Shown here: positions 33,230 to 41,877 of the stretch, in pieces | Numbering within the stretch: the first letter of the stretch is position 1 | How the letters are laid out: each line of letters opens with the position of its first letter | DNA from: UBA7067 sp051880615 | Lineage (GTDB): Bacteria; Bacillota; Clostridia; Oscillospirales; Acutalibacteraceae | Length of the DNA stretch: 64,000 nucleotides | Reading direction: 5' to 3' | Assembly: GCA_051880615.1 (NCBI GenBank) | Contig: JBJEOH010000004.1 | Span: forward strand, 1 to 64,000 | Notes under the pieces: generated by a model | Seen by the model: the letters and a program-made list of their open reading frames with translations, nothing else | What the model was told of the DNA's origin: nothing | Database searches by the model: none | Translations under genes and position numbers: made by a program

Positions 33230-33937
33230 TCATCTTCTGTTGGAGCGTCCTGCTGCAATTACCAGCAGTCGCAGAAGGCTCATAATTGACGAAAAAGCTG
33301 CGGCAACATATGTCATAGCCGCTGCCGAAAGCACTGCCTTTGCGCCCGAATACTCGTCATCCGCACTGAGCATATTTGTTGATTTGATGGTCTGCAAAGC
33401 TCTGCGGCTTGCGTTGAATTCAACAGGGAGTGTTACAAGTGAGAACACAACGGTAAGTGAAAACAGCGCAATACCGATATAAAGAACAATATCATATTGC
33501 ACGGGCAGGAAAAGTCCGACAAGTATGACTATCCACGAAAGCTTTGAGCCGATATTTACAGCAGGTACTATGGCACTTCGGATTTTGTTCGGCACATAGC
33601 CTACAGCGTGCTGAACGGCGTGACCTGCCTCGTGTGCGGCAACGCCGACCGCTGCAATGGTTGCACTGTTATAAACCGCATCGGAAAGCCTTATCGTATT
33701 AGTCCTCGGGTCAAAGTGGTCGGTAAGCTTACCGCTGACATGCTCAATCCGCACATTTGTGATTCCGTGAGAAGCCAGAACATTGTAAGCCGCCTGAGCG
33801 CCTGTTATTGCTCTGCGGTTGCCGATTTTTGAGTACTTGGCAAAAGCGGAGTTAACCCTTGCCGATGCTATGAAAGAAATGATAATAGCAGGAACGATGA
33901 AAATCAGATAGGTTTTGTCAAAATAATAAAGGCTCAT
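33230..33937 (-). CDS. Membrane zinc metallopeptidase (YugP/DUF2265 family)
   Basis: A 235-residue membrane protein with an N-terminal helix at 5-25, a gluzincin motif HEAGHAVQHAVGY at about 105-117, and three further helices (about 123-145, 147-170 and 205-228). The segment IRLSDAVYNSATIAAVGVAA precedes the zinc site, as in Bacillus YugP and Clostridium relatives. The substrate is unknown. ATG 33937 follows GAGGTG at 5 nt. It lies in the def-fmt-rsmB cluster, the standard place for this family in Clostridia, which hints at a link to translation or membrane protein quality control. Confidence 0.9.
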   Translation of the reverse strand: MSLYYFDKTYLIFIVPAIIISFIASARVNSAFAKYSKIGNRRAITGAQAAYNVLASHGITNVRIEHVSGKLTDHFDPRTNTIRLSDAVYNSATIAAVGVAAHEAGHAVQHAVGYVPNKIRSAIVPAVNIGSKLSWIVILVGLFLPVQYDIVLYIGIALFSLTVVFSLVTLPVEFNASRRALQTIKSTNMLSADDEYSGAKAVLSAAAMTYVAAAFSSIMSLLRLLVIAAGRSNRR

Positions 33938-33948
33938 AAGCACACCTC

Positions 33949-34866
33949 TTATTCAAATTTATCCCCTATATTCAACTTGTGTCCGTTTAAAAACGACTGA
34001 CTGTTCATTCTTTTCTTGCCCTCAAGCTGAAGCTCATTTATTATAACGCTTCCGCTGCCACAGGCAACCGTTAGTGGAGATAGCGAGATTATTTCGCCCG
34101 GAGTTCCGTTATCGGAGGAAAGCAAGGTTTGATGAATTTTCACCTTTTTGCCGTTGATCGATGAAGTCGCTACAGGCCACGGGCTTAAGCCCCTTACCTT
34201 ATTATGCACCTGCTGCGCCGATTTGCTCCAGTCTATCTGACAAAGTGACTTATCAAGCATCGGTGAATAGCACGACAGACTGTCGTCCTGCTTTTCTCTC
34301 TTAGCACTGCCGTTTTCAAGCGCTTTCAGTGCTTCAACAATAAGCTGTGCACCTAAAGCCGACAGCTTGTCGTGAAGCTCGCCTGCTGTTTCATTTTCAC
34401 CGATTTCGCAGCTGCGCTTCATTATCATATCGCCTGTGTCAAGGCCCTCGTCCATATACATTGCGGTTACGCCTGTTTCACTCTCGCCGTTTATCACGCT
34501 CCACTGGATAGGCGCAGCACCGCGATACTTCGGCAGCAGCGATGCGTGAACATTTATACAGCCGTATTTCGGCAATTCAAGAATATCCTTAGGAAGTATT
34601 TTTCCGTAAGCTACAACAACTATGCACTCGGGTGAAAGCTCTTCAAGAATTTTTAAAGCCTCGCCGTCCCTTAGTGTTTTCGGCTGATAAACAGGAATAT
34701 TATGCTCAAGTGCAGTCACCTTTACAGGAGGCGGTGCAAGAGCATAGCCTCTGCCCTTTGGCTTATCAGGCTGAGTAAACGCACCGATCACCTCATAGCC
34801 GGCATTAACAAGCGCTTCAAGGCACGGTACCGCAAAATCGGGAGTACCCATAAATACAACTCTCAT
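33949..34866 (-). CDS. fmt: Methionyl-tRNA formyltransferase
   Basis: A 305-residue enzyme that formylates initiator Met-tRNA using 10-formyl-THF, the product of fhs in this window. VVFMGTPDFAVPCLEAL opens the protein. The catalytic region includes CINVHASLLPKYRGAAPIQW (about 104-123, with the key Asn and His) and MYMDEGLDTGDMI. The C-terminal OB-like domain begins near 205. The start is ATG 34866 after GTGAGGG; a GTG overlapping the def stop is the alternative. It is tightly coupled with def, the enzyme that removes the formyl group. Confidence 0.96.
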   Translation of the reverse strand: MRVVFMGTPDFAVPCLEALVNAGYEVIGAFTQPDKPKGRGYALAPPPVKVTALEHNIPVYQPKTLRDGEALKILEELSPECIVVVAYGKILPKDILELPKYGCINVHASLLPKYRGAAPIQWSVINGESETGVTAMYMDEGLDTGDMIMKRSCEIGENETAGELHDKLSALGAQLIVEALKALENGSAKREKQDDSLSCYSPMLDKSLCQIDWSKSAQQVHNKVRGLSPWPVATSSINGKKVKIHQTLLSSDNGTPGEIISLSPLTVACGSGSVIINELQLEGKKRMNSQSFLNGHKLNIGDKFE

Positions 34867-34874
34867 TTTTGCCC

Positions 34875-35345
34875 TCACTTTCTCGAAAGCTCTGCAGGAT
34901 CTACCTTTTTTATGATATATTTTGTAAACAGAATTCCGTCAAGGTGGTCACATTCGTGACAAAACGCCTTTGCAAGCAAGCCCTCACCATTCATTGTAAA
35001 TTCGTTGCCGTGTCTGTCCTGTGCTTTGATAGTCGCATACATAGGCCTGTTTGTAATTCCCCACACTTCAGGGCAGGAAAGACAACCCTCAATAGACTGC
35101 TGCGTTCCTTTTGTAGCGATTATTTCGGGATTGATAAACTCAATAACCTTTTCACCTGTATCAATAACAACAACTCTTTTTAAAATGCCGACCTGCGGCG
35201 CTGCAAGACCCACTCCGCCCGACTGAGCGAGAGTTTCCTTCATATCGTCAAGAAGCTCAAAAAGACGAGAGTCAAATTTTTCAACAGTGCGGCATTTCTT
35301 TGTGAGAACACTGTCGCCCTGCTTTACAATATTTCGTATTGCCAA
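34875..35345 (-). CDS. def: Peptide deformylase
   Basis: A 156-residue metallohydrolase with the three family motifs GVGLAAPQVG (about 40-49), EGCLSCPEVWG (85-95, metal Cys) and HECDHLDG (128-135, two metal His and the catalytic Glu). It removes N-formyl from nascent proteins. The start is TTG 35345, giving the usual MAIRNIV opening. The sequence AAGGATGTGAT just upstream is a near-perfect ribosome site, and the GTG within it is not the start. It lies 13 bp after priA. Confidence 0.95.
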   Translation of the reverse strand: MAIRNIVKQGDSVLTKKCRTVEKFDSRLFELLDDMKETLAQSGGVGLAAPQVGILKRVVVIDTGEKVIEFINPEIIATKGTQQSIEGCLSCPEVWGITNRPMYATIKAQDRHGNEFTMNGEGLLAKAFCHECDHLDGILFTKYIIKKVDPAELSRK

Positions 35346-35358
35346 TGAAATCACATCC

Positions 35359-37815
35359 TTACAAGATTGATTCGGGATTTACATCAACATATACCGTCAC
35401 ATGGGAAAATTTGCTGATTTTCCCGAAGTCAACAAGCAGCTGCGACAGCATTTTGCGGAAATCCCTGCTGTTTTTATATTTTAAAACTGTTTTATATCTG
35501 AATTTATTGCTGACCTTTTTAACCGCTGCCGCCGTAGGCCCAAGCACACGAAGCGGAAGTTTTGGGTAATTTTCTCTTGCGCTTTGGCACAAAAGCCGCG
35601 TAAACTCCCTTGCGGCATTAGCCGCTAAAAGCTCGTTATCACCGACAAAGCCTATCATACATATATCGGAAAACGGCGGATACAAAAGCCCACGGCGCAT
35701 TGCAATCTCGGTATTATAAAACGCGATATAGTCCTGCATAGCCGCAAGGTTTATAACATGGCTGTCAGGTGTGAATGTTTGTATGACAGCTCTGCCGGGG
35801 CACTCTCCTCTGCCGGCTCTGCCGACAACCTGAGTCAGAAGCGAAAAGCTGCGCTCAAAGCTCCTGTAATCGTCATTATATAAAATCTGATCTGCCGATA
35901 AAACACCGACAAGAGTAACATTAGGGAAGTCAAGACCCTTTGCAACCATCTGAGTACCTACAAGAATATCGTACTCGCCGCGCTTGAACGCTCCGAGAAG
36001 AGTTTCGTGCGAATTTTTACGCATAGTTGCGTCGGCGTCAATGCGAAGTATTTTTGCTTCGGGCAGCAAAGCCGCAAGTGTTTCCTCTGCTTTTTGTGTT
36101 CCCGTGCCCGAAAAACGAAGTCCGTGCTCGTGACAGGACGGGCATTTATCGGTAATGCTTATCGAATATCCGCAATAGTGGCACATAAGGCGGTTATTTG
36201 CGGAATGATAAGTAAGTGAAATTGAGCAGTTAGGGCAGCTTACTACCTCTTTACAATGGCGGCAGGCGACAAAGGTGTTGTAGCCTCGGCGGTTTAACAG
36301 CAGTATTGACTGCTTACCGTCGGCTAAATTCTCCTGCAAGCTTTGCAGAAGAACCTGTGACACAACTGTTTTGTTGCCCTGCTCCTGCTCGATATTCATA
36401 TCAGCAACAAGCACAGGCGGAAGCTGTGCCTTGCCGTAGCGTTTGCTTAGGGTAAAAAGTGAATATACGCCCGACTGCGCCTTATAATAGCTCTCAATGC
36501 TCGGAGTTGCCGATGACAAAAGCAGCATACAGGAGTTGTCATTGCATCTGAATTTTGCAACTTCCCGTGCATGGTAGCGCGGTGTGCTTTCAGATTTATA
36601 GGTATATTCCTGTTCCTCGTCCATTATAATAAGTCCGAGATTTTTAACAGGTGCAAAAACCGCACTCCTTGTGCCTATAGCTATTTTTGCTTCGCCGCAG
36701 CGAACCCTTTTCCACTCGTTAAGCCGCTCACCAAGCGATAATGCGCTGTGAAAAACCGCGACATCACCGCCGTAGCGAGCCTTGAAAATATTTATAATCT
36801 GCGGTGTCAAGGCGATTTCGGGTACCATTAATATTATTCCCCTGCCGTCCTTTGACACACGGTCAATAAGCTTCATAAAAACCGAGGTTTTGCCGGAGCC
36901 TGTAACGCCGTACAGCAGCGACACACAGGGTTTTTGGCTCTCGTACTTTTCGCACAAGCCGAGATACGCCGCATTCTGCTCGTCAGTAAGCCTTATTTCC
37001 CGTTGGCTTTCGTTGTGAATCGGCTCATCAGCGTGCCTGATAACCTCACGGTCAAAATATCGCACAAATCCTTTTTTAACAAGTGCGTCTACCACAGCCT
37101 TTGTGTAGCCTGTGAAATAAGTTATTTCTTTAAGCGAAATTTCGCCTGCTATTTTCAGCAGCTCGTAAACCTCTTTCTGCTTCGCCGTAAGTTTTTCGCC
37201 ATCGGTATCAGCGCACAGCTCAACCATTTTTTCGCTTAAATCACCTACACGCCTTACCGCGCTTTCACTTGATTCAAGCACTCCCCTTTTGCAAAGGTCG
37301 TCAAGTAGCCTTGTATTGAAGTCAAGCTCAAAGGCAGAGCAGATTTCCTGCCTTGAAACAGGGTGATTCAGCGAACCGACAAAGGAAACCACTGCTTTTT
37401 CTGTATCGTCAAGCAGCGGTTTATTCTGATAGCCGTCACATACGCTGAACATTTCCTTTATCTTATAGTTAAAGCCTGCAGGCAGCATTGCCCTTGCAGC
37501 CTCATAATAGGTACAGAAATACTGCGATTTCACAAAGCAGGCAAGTCTTAGCATCTCTTTTGACAGCAGCGGCTCTCTGTCTAAAACAGAAGAAACTTTT
37601 TTAAGCCGCTTTGAGCTGTTGCTTTCACAGGAGCAAACATCAAAAACTATGCCCTGGCGCTGTTTTTTTGAGTTGCCGAACGGTATCATAACGCGGCAGC
37701 CGATAAGGCTTTCAGGTTCTATACTGCCCTCGATTTCATAATCAAACAGCTTATCAAAGCCAAAGGCGGCATTTTCAACTGCCACCTTGCAAACTTTTTT
37801 ATCAATATCAATCAT
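35359..37815 (-). CDS. priA: Primosomal replication-restart helicase PriA
   Basis: An 818-residue helicase. The N-terminal 3'-OH-binding domain is at 1-110, followed by a winged helix. The helicase core has LLYGVTGSGKTSVFMKLID (Walker A, about 298-315), MDEEQE (DEAH-type) and SSATPS. A zinc-binding insertion has paired cysteines (CRHCKEVVSCPNC and CHYCGYSISITDKCPSC, about 520-565). Lobe 2 carries ILVGTQMVAKGLDFPNVTLV and QVVGRAGRG. It reloads the replisome at stalled forks. Its ATG overlaps the rpoZ stop by 8 bp; coaBC, often found between rpoZ and priA, is missing here. Confidence 0.96.
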   Translation of the reverse strand: MIDIDKKVCKVAVENAAFGFDKLFDYEIEGSIEPESLIGCRVMIPFGNSKKQRQGIVFDVCSCESNSSKRLKKVSSVLDREPLLSKEMLRLACFVKSQYFCTYYEAARAMLPAGFNYKIKEMFSVCDGYQNKPLLDDTEKAVVSFVGSLNHPVSRQEICSAFELDFNTRLLDDLCKRGVLESSESAVRRVGDLSEKMVELCADTDGEKLTAKQKEVYELLKIAGEISLKEITYFTGYTKAVVDALVKKGFVRYFDREVIRHADEPIHNESQREIRLTDEQNAAYLGLCEKYESQKPCVSLLYGVTGSGKTSVFMKLIDRVSKDGRGIILMVPEIALTPQIINIFKARYGGDVAVFHSALSLGERLNEWKRVRCGEAKIAIGTRSAVFAPVKNLGLIIMDEEQEYTYKSESTPRYHAREVAKFRCNDNSCMLLLSSATPSIESYYKAQSGVYSLFTLSKRYGKAQLPPVLVADMNIEQEQGNKTVVSQVLLQSLQENLADGKQSILLLNRRGYNTFVACRHCKEVVSCPNCSISLTYHSANNRLMCHYCGYSISITDKCPSCHEHGLRFSGTGTQKAEETLAALLPEAKILRIDADATMRKNSHETLLGAFKRGEYDILVGTQMVAKGLDFPNVTLVGVLSADQILYNDDYRSFERSFSLLTQVVGRAGRGECPGRAVIQTFTPDSHVINLAAMQDYIAFYNTEIAMRRGLLYPPFSDICMIGFVGDNELLAANAAREFTRLLCQSARENYPKLPLRVLGPTAAAVKKVSNKFRYKTVLKYKNSRDFRKMLSQLLVDFGKISKFSHVTVYVDVNPESIL

Positions 37816-38017
37816 TTACATCCGGTTCAAGAATGCTGTAGCGGTGCTGCTTGAAATCCTCAACAGCCATCAATACAGGCTTTTTATCTGTTACAATGCC
37901 CTCAGCTTCAAACTCAGCAGCAATTTCTCTGGCTCTTTTTGCTACGCCCACTACAAGGGCATATCTTGTTGTTCTGTTAGCTAACATATCGTCGATTGAA
38001 GGTCTTATCATATCCAT
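37808..38017 (-). CDS. rpoZ: RNA polymerase omega subunit
   Basis: A 69-residue omega subunit with the family pattern MIRPSIDDMLANRTTRYALV (residues 3-22) and KRAREIAAE. It helps assemble and stabilise beta-prime. It lies 1 bp past gmk and overlaps priA. Length is typical for Clostridia (65-75). Confidence 0.93.
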   Translation of the reverse strand: MDMIRPSIDDMLANRTTRYALVVGVAKRAREIAAEFEAEGIVTDKKPVLMAVEDFKQHRYSILEPDVND

Positions 38018-38018
38018 A

Positions 38019-38621
38019 TTAAAAATTCTCCTTTATATAATCCTGCATATATTTGCTTTTCAGCTTTTCGCTGTCTATTATGTCTAAAATATTTTTAACG
38101 CATTTATCCATCTCGCCGCATATAACAACATAGTCGTATTTATCGGCATATTTAAGCTCTTCATAGGACTGAGCAAGGCGTTCAAGAATAACCTCCTCTG
38201 TCTCAGTGCCTCTGCCTCTTAGGCGCTTTTCAAGCGACTGCCTGTTTGGCGGAATGAGAAAAATTGAAATCGCATCGGGCATTTTTGCCTTCACCTGAGC
38301 GCCGCCCTGAACCTCAATTTCAAGGATAATATCGTCGCCGTTATTTATACACTGCTCAATATAATTCTTAGGCGTGCCGTAAAGATTATCGCAGTACGGT
38401 GCATATTCAAGCATCTCACCGTTTTCAATTTTTTTATTAAACTCCTCACGGGTGATATAAAAATAATTCACTCCGTCCTCTTCACCGGGTCTTGGCTGGC
38501 GTGTTGTCGCTGAGATTGAAAGCTTAAGATTTTCTCTCGCCTCAAGCAGCGCCTTAACGGTCGTGCCCTTGCCGGAGCCTGACGGACCTGAAATGATAAT
38601 CGCCCTGCCCTTATTATTCAT
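38019..38621 (-). CDS. gmk: Guanylate kinase
   Basis: A 200-residue enzyme that converts GMP to GDP with ATP. The P-loop is SGPSGSGKGTTVKALLE (about 9-25). GMP-binding residues lie in SISATTRQPRPGEEDGVNYF, and the lid has RLRGRGTETEEVI. A second ATG (38621) is preferred over one at 38627 because AAAGGTGG is then 9 nt away. It overlaps the remA stop, and the remA-gmk-rpoZ order is conserved in Firmicutes. Confidence 0.95.
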   Translation of the reverse strand: MNNKGRAIIISGPSGSGKGTTVKALLEARENLKLSISATTRQPRPGEEDGVNYFYITREEFNKKIENGEMLEYAPYCDNLYGTPKNYIEQCINNGDDIILEIEVQGGAQVKAKMPDAISIFLIPPNRQSLEKRLRGRGTETEEVILERLAQSYEELKYADKYDYVVICGEMDKCVKNILDIIDSEKLKSKYMQDYIKENF

Positions 38622-38865
38622 TTTCATCTACCACCTTTGCGCTTTTGTTTTCAAAGCTTTCCGCAGTTTTCGCTGACAGAACTATCATATCGCAGTCGGT
38701 TATTATAACCGACTTTGTTTTTCTGCCGTAGGTTGCGTCAACAAGTGTTCCTCTGTCCTTTGCGTCCTGCACCATTCTTTTAATCGGTGCGGAATCGGGG
38801 GAAACTATAGCAACGATTTTATCTGCGGAAACAAGATTACCAAAGCCGATATTAATTAGCTTCAT
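38614..38865 (-). CDS. remA: Extracellular matrix regulator RemA
   Basis: An 83-residue DUF370 protein. It carries MKLINIGFGNLVSADKIVAI and SAPIKRMVQDAKDRG, both conserved. In Bacillus, RemA is a ring-forming DNA-binding protein that activates matrix and osmoprotectant genes; in Clostridia the gene sits between yicC and gmk as here. ATG 38865 follows GGGGTGA. Confidence 0.92.
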   Translation of the reverse strand: MKLINIGFGNLVSADKIVAIVSPDSAPIKRMVQDAKDRGTLVDATYGRKTKSVIITDCDMIVLSAKTAESFENKSAKVVDENE

Positions 38866-38879
38866 AAATTCACCCCGAA

Positions 38880-39758
38880 TTATTCGATGTTTTGCAGCTG
38901 CTCTCTTATTTTTTCAAGCTCACCCTTAATGTCAACCACTATATGGGCAAGGTCTGCATCCTGAACCTTTGAGCCTATTGTGTTTGCCTCGCGGTTCATC
39001 TCCTGCAAAATGAAATCGAGCTTTCTGCCGATTGCGTCGCCGCTGTCAAGCATACTAAACATCTGGTCAAAATGACTGCGAAGCCTAACTGTTTCCTCGG
39101 CAACCGCAACCTTATCGGCAAAAATAGCCGCCTCGGTGAGAATTCTCTGCTCGTCAATATTAACACCGTTTAATACCTCCTTAAGCCTCTCTTCAAGCCT
39201 CTGGCGGTATTTTGCTACTGTTTCGGGGGACTTTTCCTCAACGGCAGACACAAGCGACAAGATCGTCTGGCTGCGATTTAAAATATCCTCCTTCATTTTA
39301 GCGCCTTCATTCTCGCGCATTGCAATGAAGCGTTCCAGCGCGCTGTCAAGAACGACACGAACGCTTGCCCAGACTGCGTCTTCGTCCTCAGGCGTTTTAT
39401 GAACGGTAAAAATATCATTAAAACGCGTAATATCGCTTACAGCTATTTCACCCGACAGACCGTAAGTTTCCTTAAGCTCTTTAAGCGCGGCAACATAGCC
39501 TGACGCAAGCGAGTGATTGAGCGACACATTCGCCTGCTTTTCTTCGCAATCGGTTATAGAAACAAATACATCAATTTTGCCTCTTGCGACTGCCTTTTGG
39601 ATATGCGCCTTGAGCTTTTCCTCCAAAAAAGCATAACCCCTCGACACACGGCAGCCGAATTCAAAATAACGGTGATTAACGGACTTTATTTCAACCGTGA
39701 TTTCACGCCCATCAATTTTTTGCTCGCTTCTGCCGAAGCCCGTCATACTTCTTACCAT
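38880..39758 (-). CDS. yicC: YicC/YloC family endoribonuclease
   Basis: A 292-residue protein starting MVRSMTGFGRSEQ, the nearly invariant opening of the family, with VEIKSVNHRYFE next. The C-terminal DUF1732 region has LDFILQEMNREANTIGSKVQ. Family members are endoribonucleases: Bacillus YloC and E. coli YicC cleave specific RNAs. It is the first gene of the long minus-strand cluster and has its own promoter at 39809-39837. Confidence 0.93.
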   Translation of the reverse strand: MVRSMTGFGRSEQKIDGREITVEIKSVNHRYFEFGCRVSRGYAFLEEKLKAHIQKAVARGKIDVFVSITDCEEKQANVSLNHSLASGYVAALKELKETYGLSGEIAVSDITRFNDIFTVHKTPEDEDAVWASVRVVLDSALERFIAMRENEGAKMKEDILNRSQTILSLVSAVEEKSPETVAKYRQRLEERLKEVLNGVNIDEQRILTEAAIFADKVAVAEETVRLRSHFDQMFSMLDSGDAIGRKLDFILQEMNREANTIGSKVQDADLAHIVVDIKGELEKIREQLQNIE

Positions 39759-39808
39759 TTTATCATCCCTATCGCTATGGCGCAGTACACCAATTTATAT
39801 ACGATAAT

Positions 39809-39837
39809 ATTTTAGCATTATTTAATAATAATTGCAA
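39809..39837 (-). promoter_or_regulatory. Promoter of the yicC-remA-gmk housekeeping cluster
   Basis: On the minus strand TTGCAA (39837-39832), 17-bp spacer, TAAAAT (39814-39809), with TG one base before the -10. It lies 51 bp upstream of yicC and is divergent from the asparaginase promoter. Confidence 0.72.
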
Positions 39838-39870
39838 GGGTTCAAAGCCGAGAAAAGTATTAAAGTCATA

Positions 39871-39899
39871 TTGATAAAAATTGTTATTTACTATATTAT
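39871..39899 (+). promoter_or_regulatory. Promoter of the asparaginase gene
   Basis: TTGATA (39871-39876), 17-bp spacer, TATTAT (39894-39899), 31 bp upstream of the start codon. Confidence 0.75.
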
Positions 39900-39930
39900 A
39901 GTATTGGAATGTTATACTGTGAGGTGCGTT

Positions 39931-40926
39931 ATGAAAAAAATTTTGCTTATCACAACAGGCGGCACAATTTCGTGCGGAAACGGCGCAAGCTCTCTTTCCC
40001 CTGCTTTGTGTGCCTCCGAGCTTTTGAATTTTATCGCTGTTGACAGTAACATAAAAATCGAGTGCAGTGACCTATTATTTATAGACAGCACCTCGGTAAA
40101 GCCTGAACACTGGGAGCTTATTGCAAAAGAAATAAAAAACAAAACCGATATGTATGACGGCTTTGTCATCACACACGGAACGGACACTCTTGCATACACA
40201 GCCGCTATGCTCTCATTTTTGCTTTACAGGGTTAATAAGCCTGTTATAATCACAGGCTCTCAGAAGACGATGTTTGAAGAAAACAGCGACGCACCCGAAA
40301 ATCTGTCAAATGCAATCAAAGCTGCCTGCTGTGGTAAAAACGGCGTTTACATTTTATTCGGCTCACGGATAATTCACGGCACAAGAGGATATAAGGAAGA
40401 AACAAGCATAAGCGATGGCTTTATTTCTGTAAACTGCGAATATGCAGGAGAGATAAAGAACGGCAATGTTAATTTCTTTTGCGAAAACTTTGCCTGTTTA
40501 TATTCTGAGGAACTGCCGCTTGTTACGGACGCAAAGCTGAATGCAAAGGTAACATCAATTAATATCACTCCTGCCGACGACGGCACAATCATAAAACAAA
40601 TAGCCGATTGCGGCTATGAAGGCATTGTGCTTTGCGGCTACGGCACGGGAGGACTGCCCGATAAACGCTTTGAAGAAGCGGTTGAATACGCCGCAGCTAA
40701 GGGAGTGTTAATTGCTATGGTTTCACAATGCCGACACGGAGTTATAAAGCCGTCAAGGTATGCCGTCGGGAACAGCTTTGAGCGTTTGGGTATTTTCCCT
40801 GCAAATGATATGACGCTTGAAAGCGCGTACTGCAAGCTTTTGTGGCTGGTGAGTATTTATAACGATAAGGATAAGGTTCGCAAACTCTTTACCAAAAACA
40901 TATGCGGAGAAATAAAATCGGCTTAA
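39931..40926 (+). CDS. ansA: L-asparaginase, type I
   Basis: A 331-residue cytoplasmic asparaginase that releases ammonia from Asn. The nucleophile motif ILLITTGGTISCGNG is at residues 4-18, and the second catalytic motif FVITHGTDTLAYTAAML at about 80-96. The conserved Lys lies further on in VIITGSQKTMFEENSDA. There is no signal peptide, which fits type I. ATG 39931 follows GAGGTG at 4 nt. It is a single-gene unit divergent from yicC; yebC downstream has its own promoter. Confidence 0.94.
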   Translation: MKKILLITTGGTISCGNGASSLSPALCASELLNFIAVDSNIKIECSDLLFIDSTSVKPEHWELIAKEIKNKTDMYDGFVITHGTDTLAYTAAMLSFLLYRVNKPVIITGSQKTMFEENSDAPENLSNAIKAACCGKNGVYILFGSRIIHGTRGYKEETSISDGFISVNCEYAGEIKNGNVNFFCENFACLYSEELPLVTDAKLNAKVTSINITPADDGTIIKQIADCGYEGIVLCGYGTGGLPDKRFEEAVEYAAAKGVLIAMVSQCRHGVIKPSRYAVGNSFERLGIFPANDMTLESAYCKLLWLVSIYNDKDKVRKLFTKNICGEIKSA

Positions 40927-40953
40927 AACCTCGAAATCAAGGCATTTCAACAG

Positions 40954-40982
40954 TTGCAAAGACAAAAAATATGTGATAAAAT
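40954..40982 (+). promoter_or_regulatory. Promoter of yebC
   Basis: TTGCAA (40954-40959), 17-bp spacer, TAAAAT (40977-40982), 35 bp upstream of the start codon. Confidence 0.65.
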
Positions 40983-41017
40983 ATTTAGCGACAATTTTTT
41001 CGGGAGGATTTACATAT

Positions 41018-41752
41018 ATGTCAGGACATAATAAATGGAGTACAATCAAGCAGAAAAAGGGAAAGAATGACGCTGCAAGAGCAAAGATTTTTACAAAAAT
41101 CGGCAGAGAGCTTGCCGTTGCAGTTCGTGACGGCGGCAGTGCAGACCCGACAGTAAACTCAAAGCTTCGTGACTGCATCGCAAAGGCAAAGGCAAACAAT
41201 GTGCCTAATGATAACATTGAAAGAATCATCAAGAAAGCGTCAGGCGAGGGCAACGCAAACAACTACGAGGCTATTACATACGAAGGCTACGGTCCGGGCG
41301 GAATCGCCGTTATTGTTGAAACTCTTACTGACAACAAGAACAGAACTGCGGCTGATGTTCGCCATGCCTTTGACAAGAACGGCGGCAATATGGGCACACC
41401 GGGTTGCGTTACCTTTATGTTTGAGCAAAAGGGTGTTTTAGTTGTTGACCGTGAGGAATGTGACCTTGACGAGGACAAGGTTATGGAGGACGCTTTAGAG
41501 GCAGGTGCGGCTGATTTTCAGGCTGATGACGATGTATTTGAAATTTTCACCGAGCCTGACGATTTCTCCGGCGTAAATGATGACTTAAGCGGCAAGGGCT
41601 ACACCTTTGCATCAGCAGAAGTTGAAATGGTGCCGAACACCTACACAAAGCTCACCGATGAGGAGCAGCTCACAAAGATGCAGAAGCTTCTTGATATGCT
41701 TGAGGACAACGACGATGTGCAGAATGTGTGGCACAACTGGGAAATGGAGTAA
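41018..41752 (+). CDS. yebC: YebC/PmpR family protein
   Basis: A 244-residue YebC-type protein with the family opening MSGHNKWSTIKQKKGKNDAA and the acidic middle and C-terminal domains. It was long annotated as a transcription regulator; recent work on YebC proteins points to relief of ribosome stalling at proline runs. ATG 41018 follows GGGAGG at 9 nt; an upstream in-frame ATG has no ribosome site. It ends in a good terminator. Confidence 0.95.
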   Translation: MSGHNKWSTIKQKKGKNDAARAKIFTKIGRELAVAVRDGGSADPTVNSKLRDCIAKAKANNVPNDNIERIIKKASGEGNANNYEAITYEGYGPGGIAVIVETLTDNKNRTAADVRHAFDKNGGNMGTPGCVTFMFEQKGVLVVDREECDLDEDKVMEDALEAGAADFQADDDVFEIFTEPDDFSGVNDDLSGKGYTFASAEVEMVPNTYTKLTDEEQLTKMQKLLDMLEDNDDVQNVWHNWEME

Positions 41753-41841
41753 TTACAATCTGCATAGAGCATTTTCCTCAAACAGGTTTCTCCAAAACAG
41801 TTTGCACAAAGAAAGTATAGTCATAATAAATTAAGAAATGC

Positions 41842-41867
41842 GGCGGGTGCTTCTGCACTCGCCTTTT
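41842..41867 (+). terminator. Terminator of yebC
   Basis: GGCGGGTGC and GCACTCGCC form a 9-bp stem (one G-T wobble) around TTCT, followed by TTTTT. It ends only 10 bp before the start codon of the next gene. Confidence 0.85.
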
Positions 41868-41877
41868 TACGGTGATT

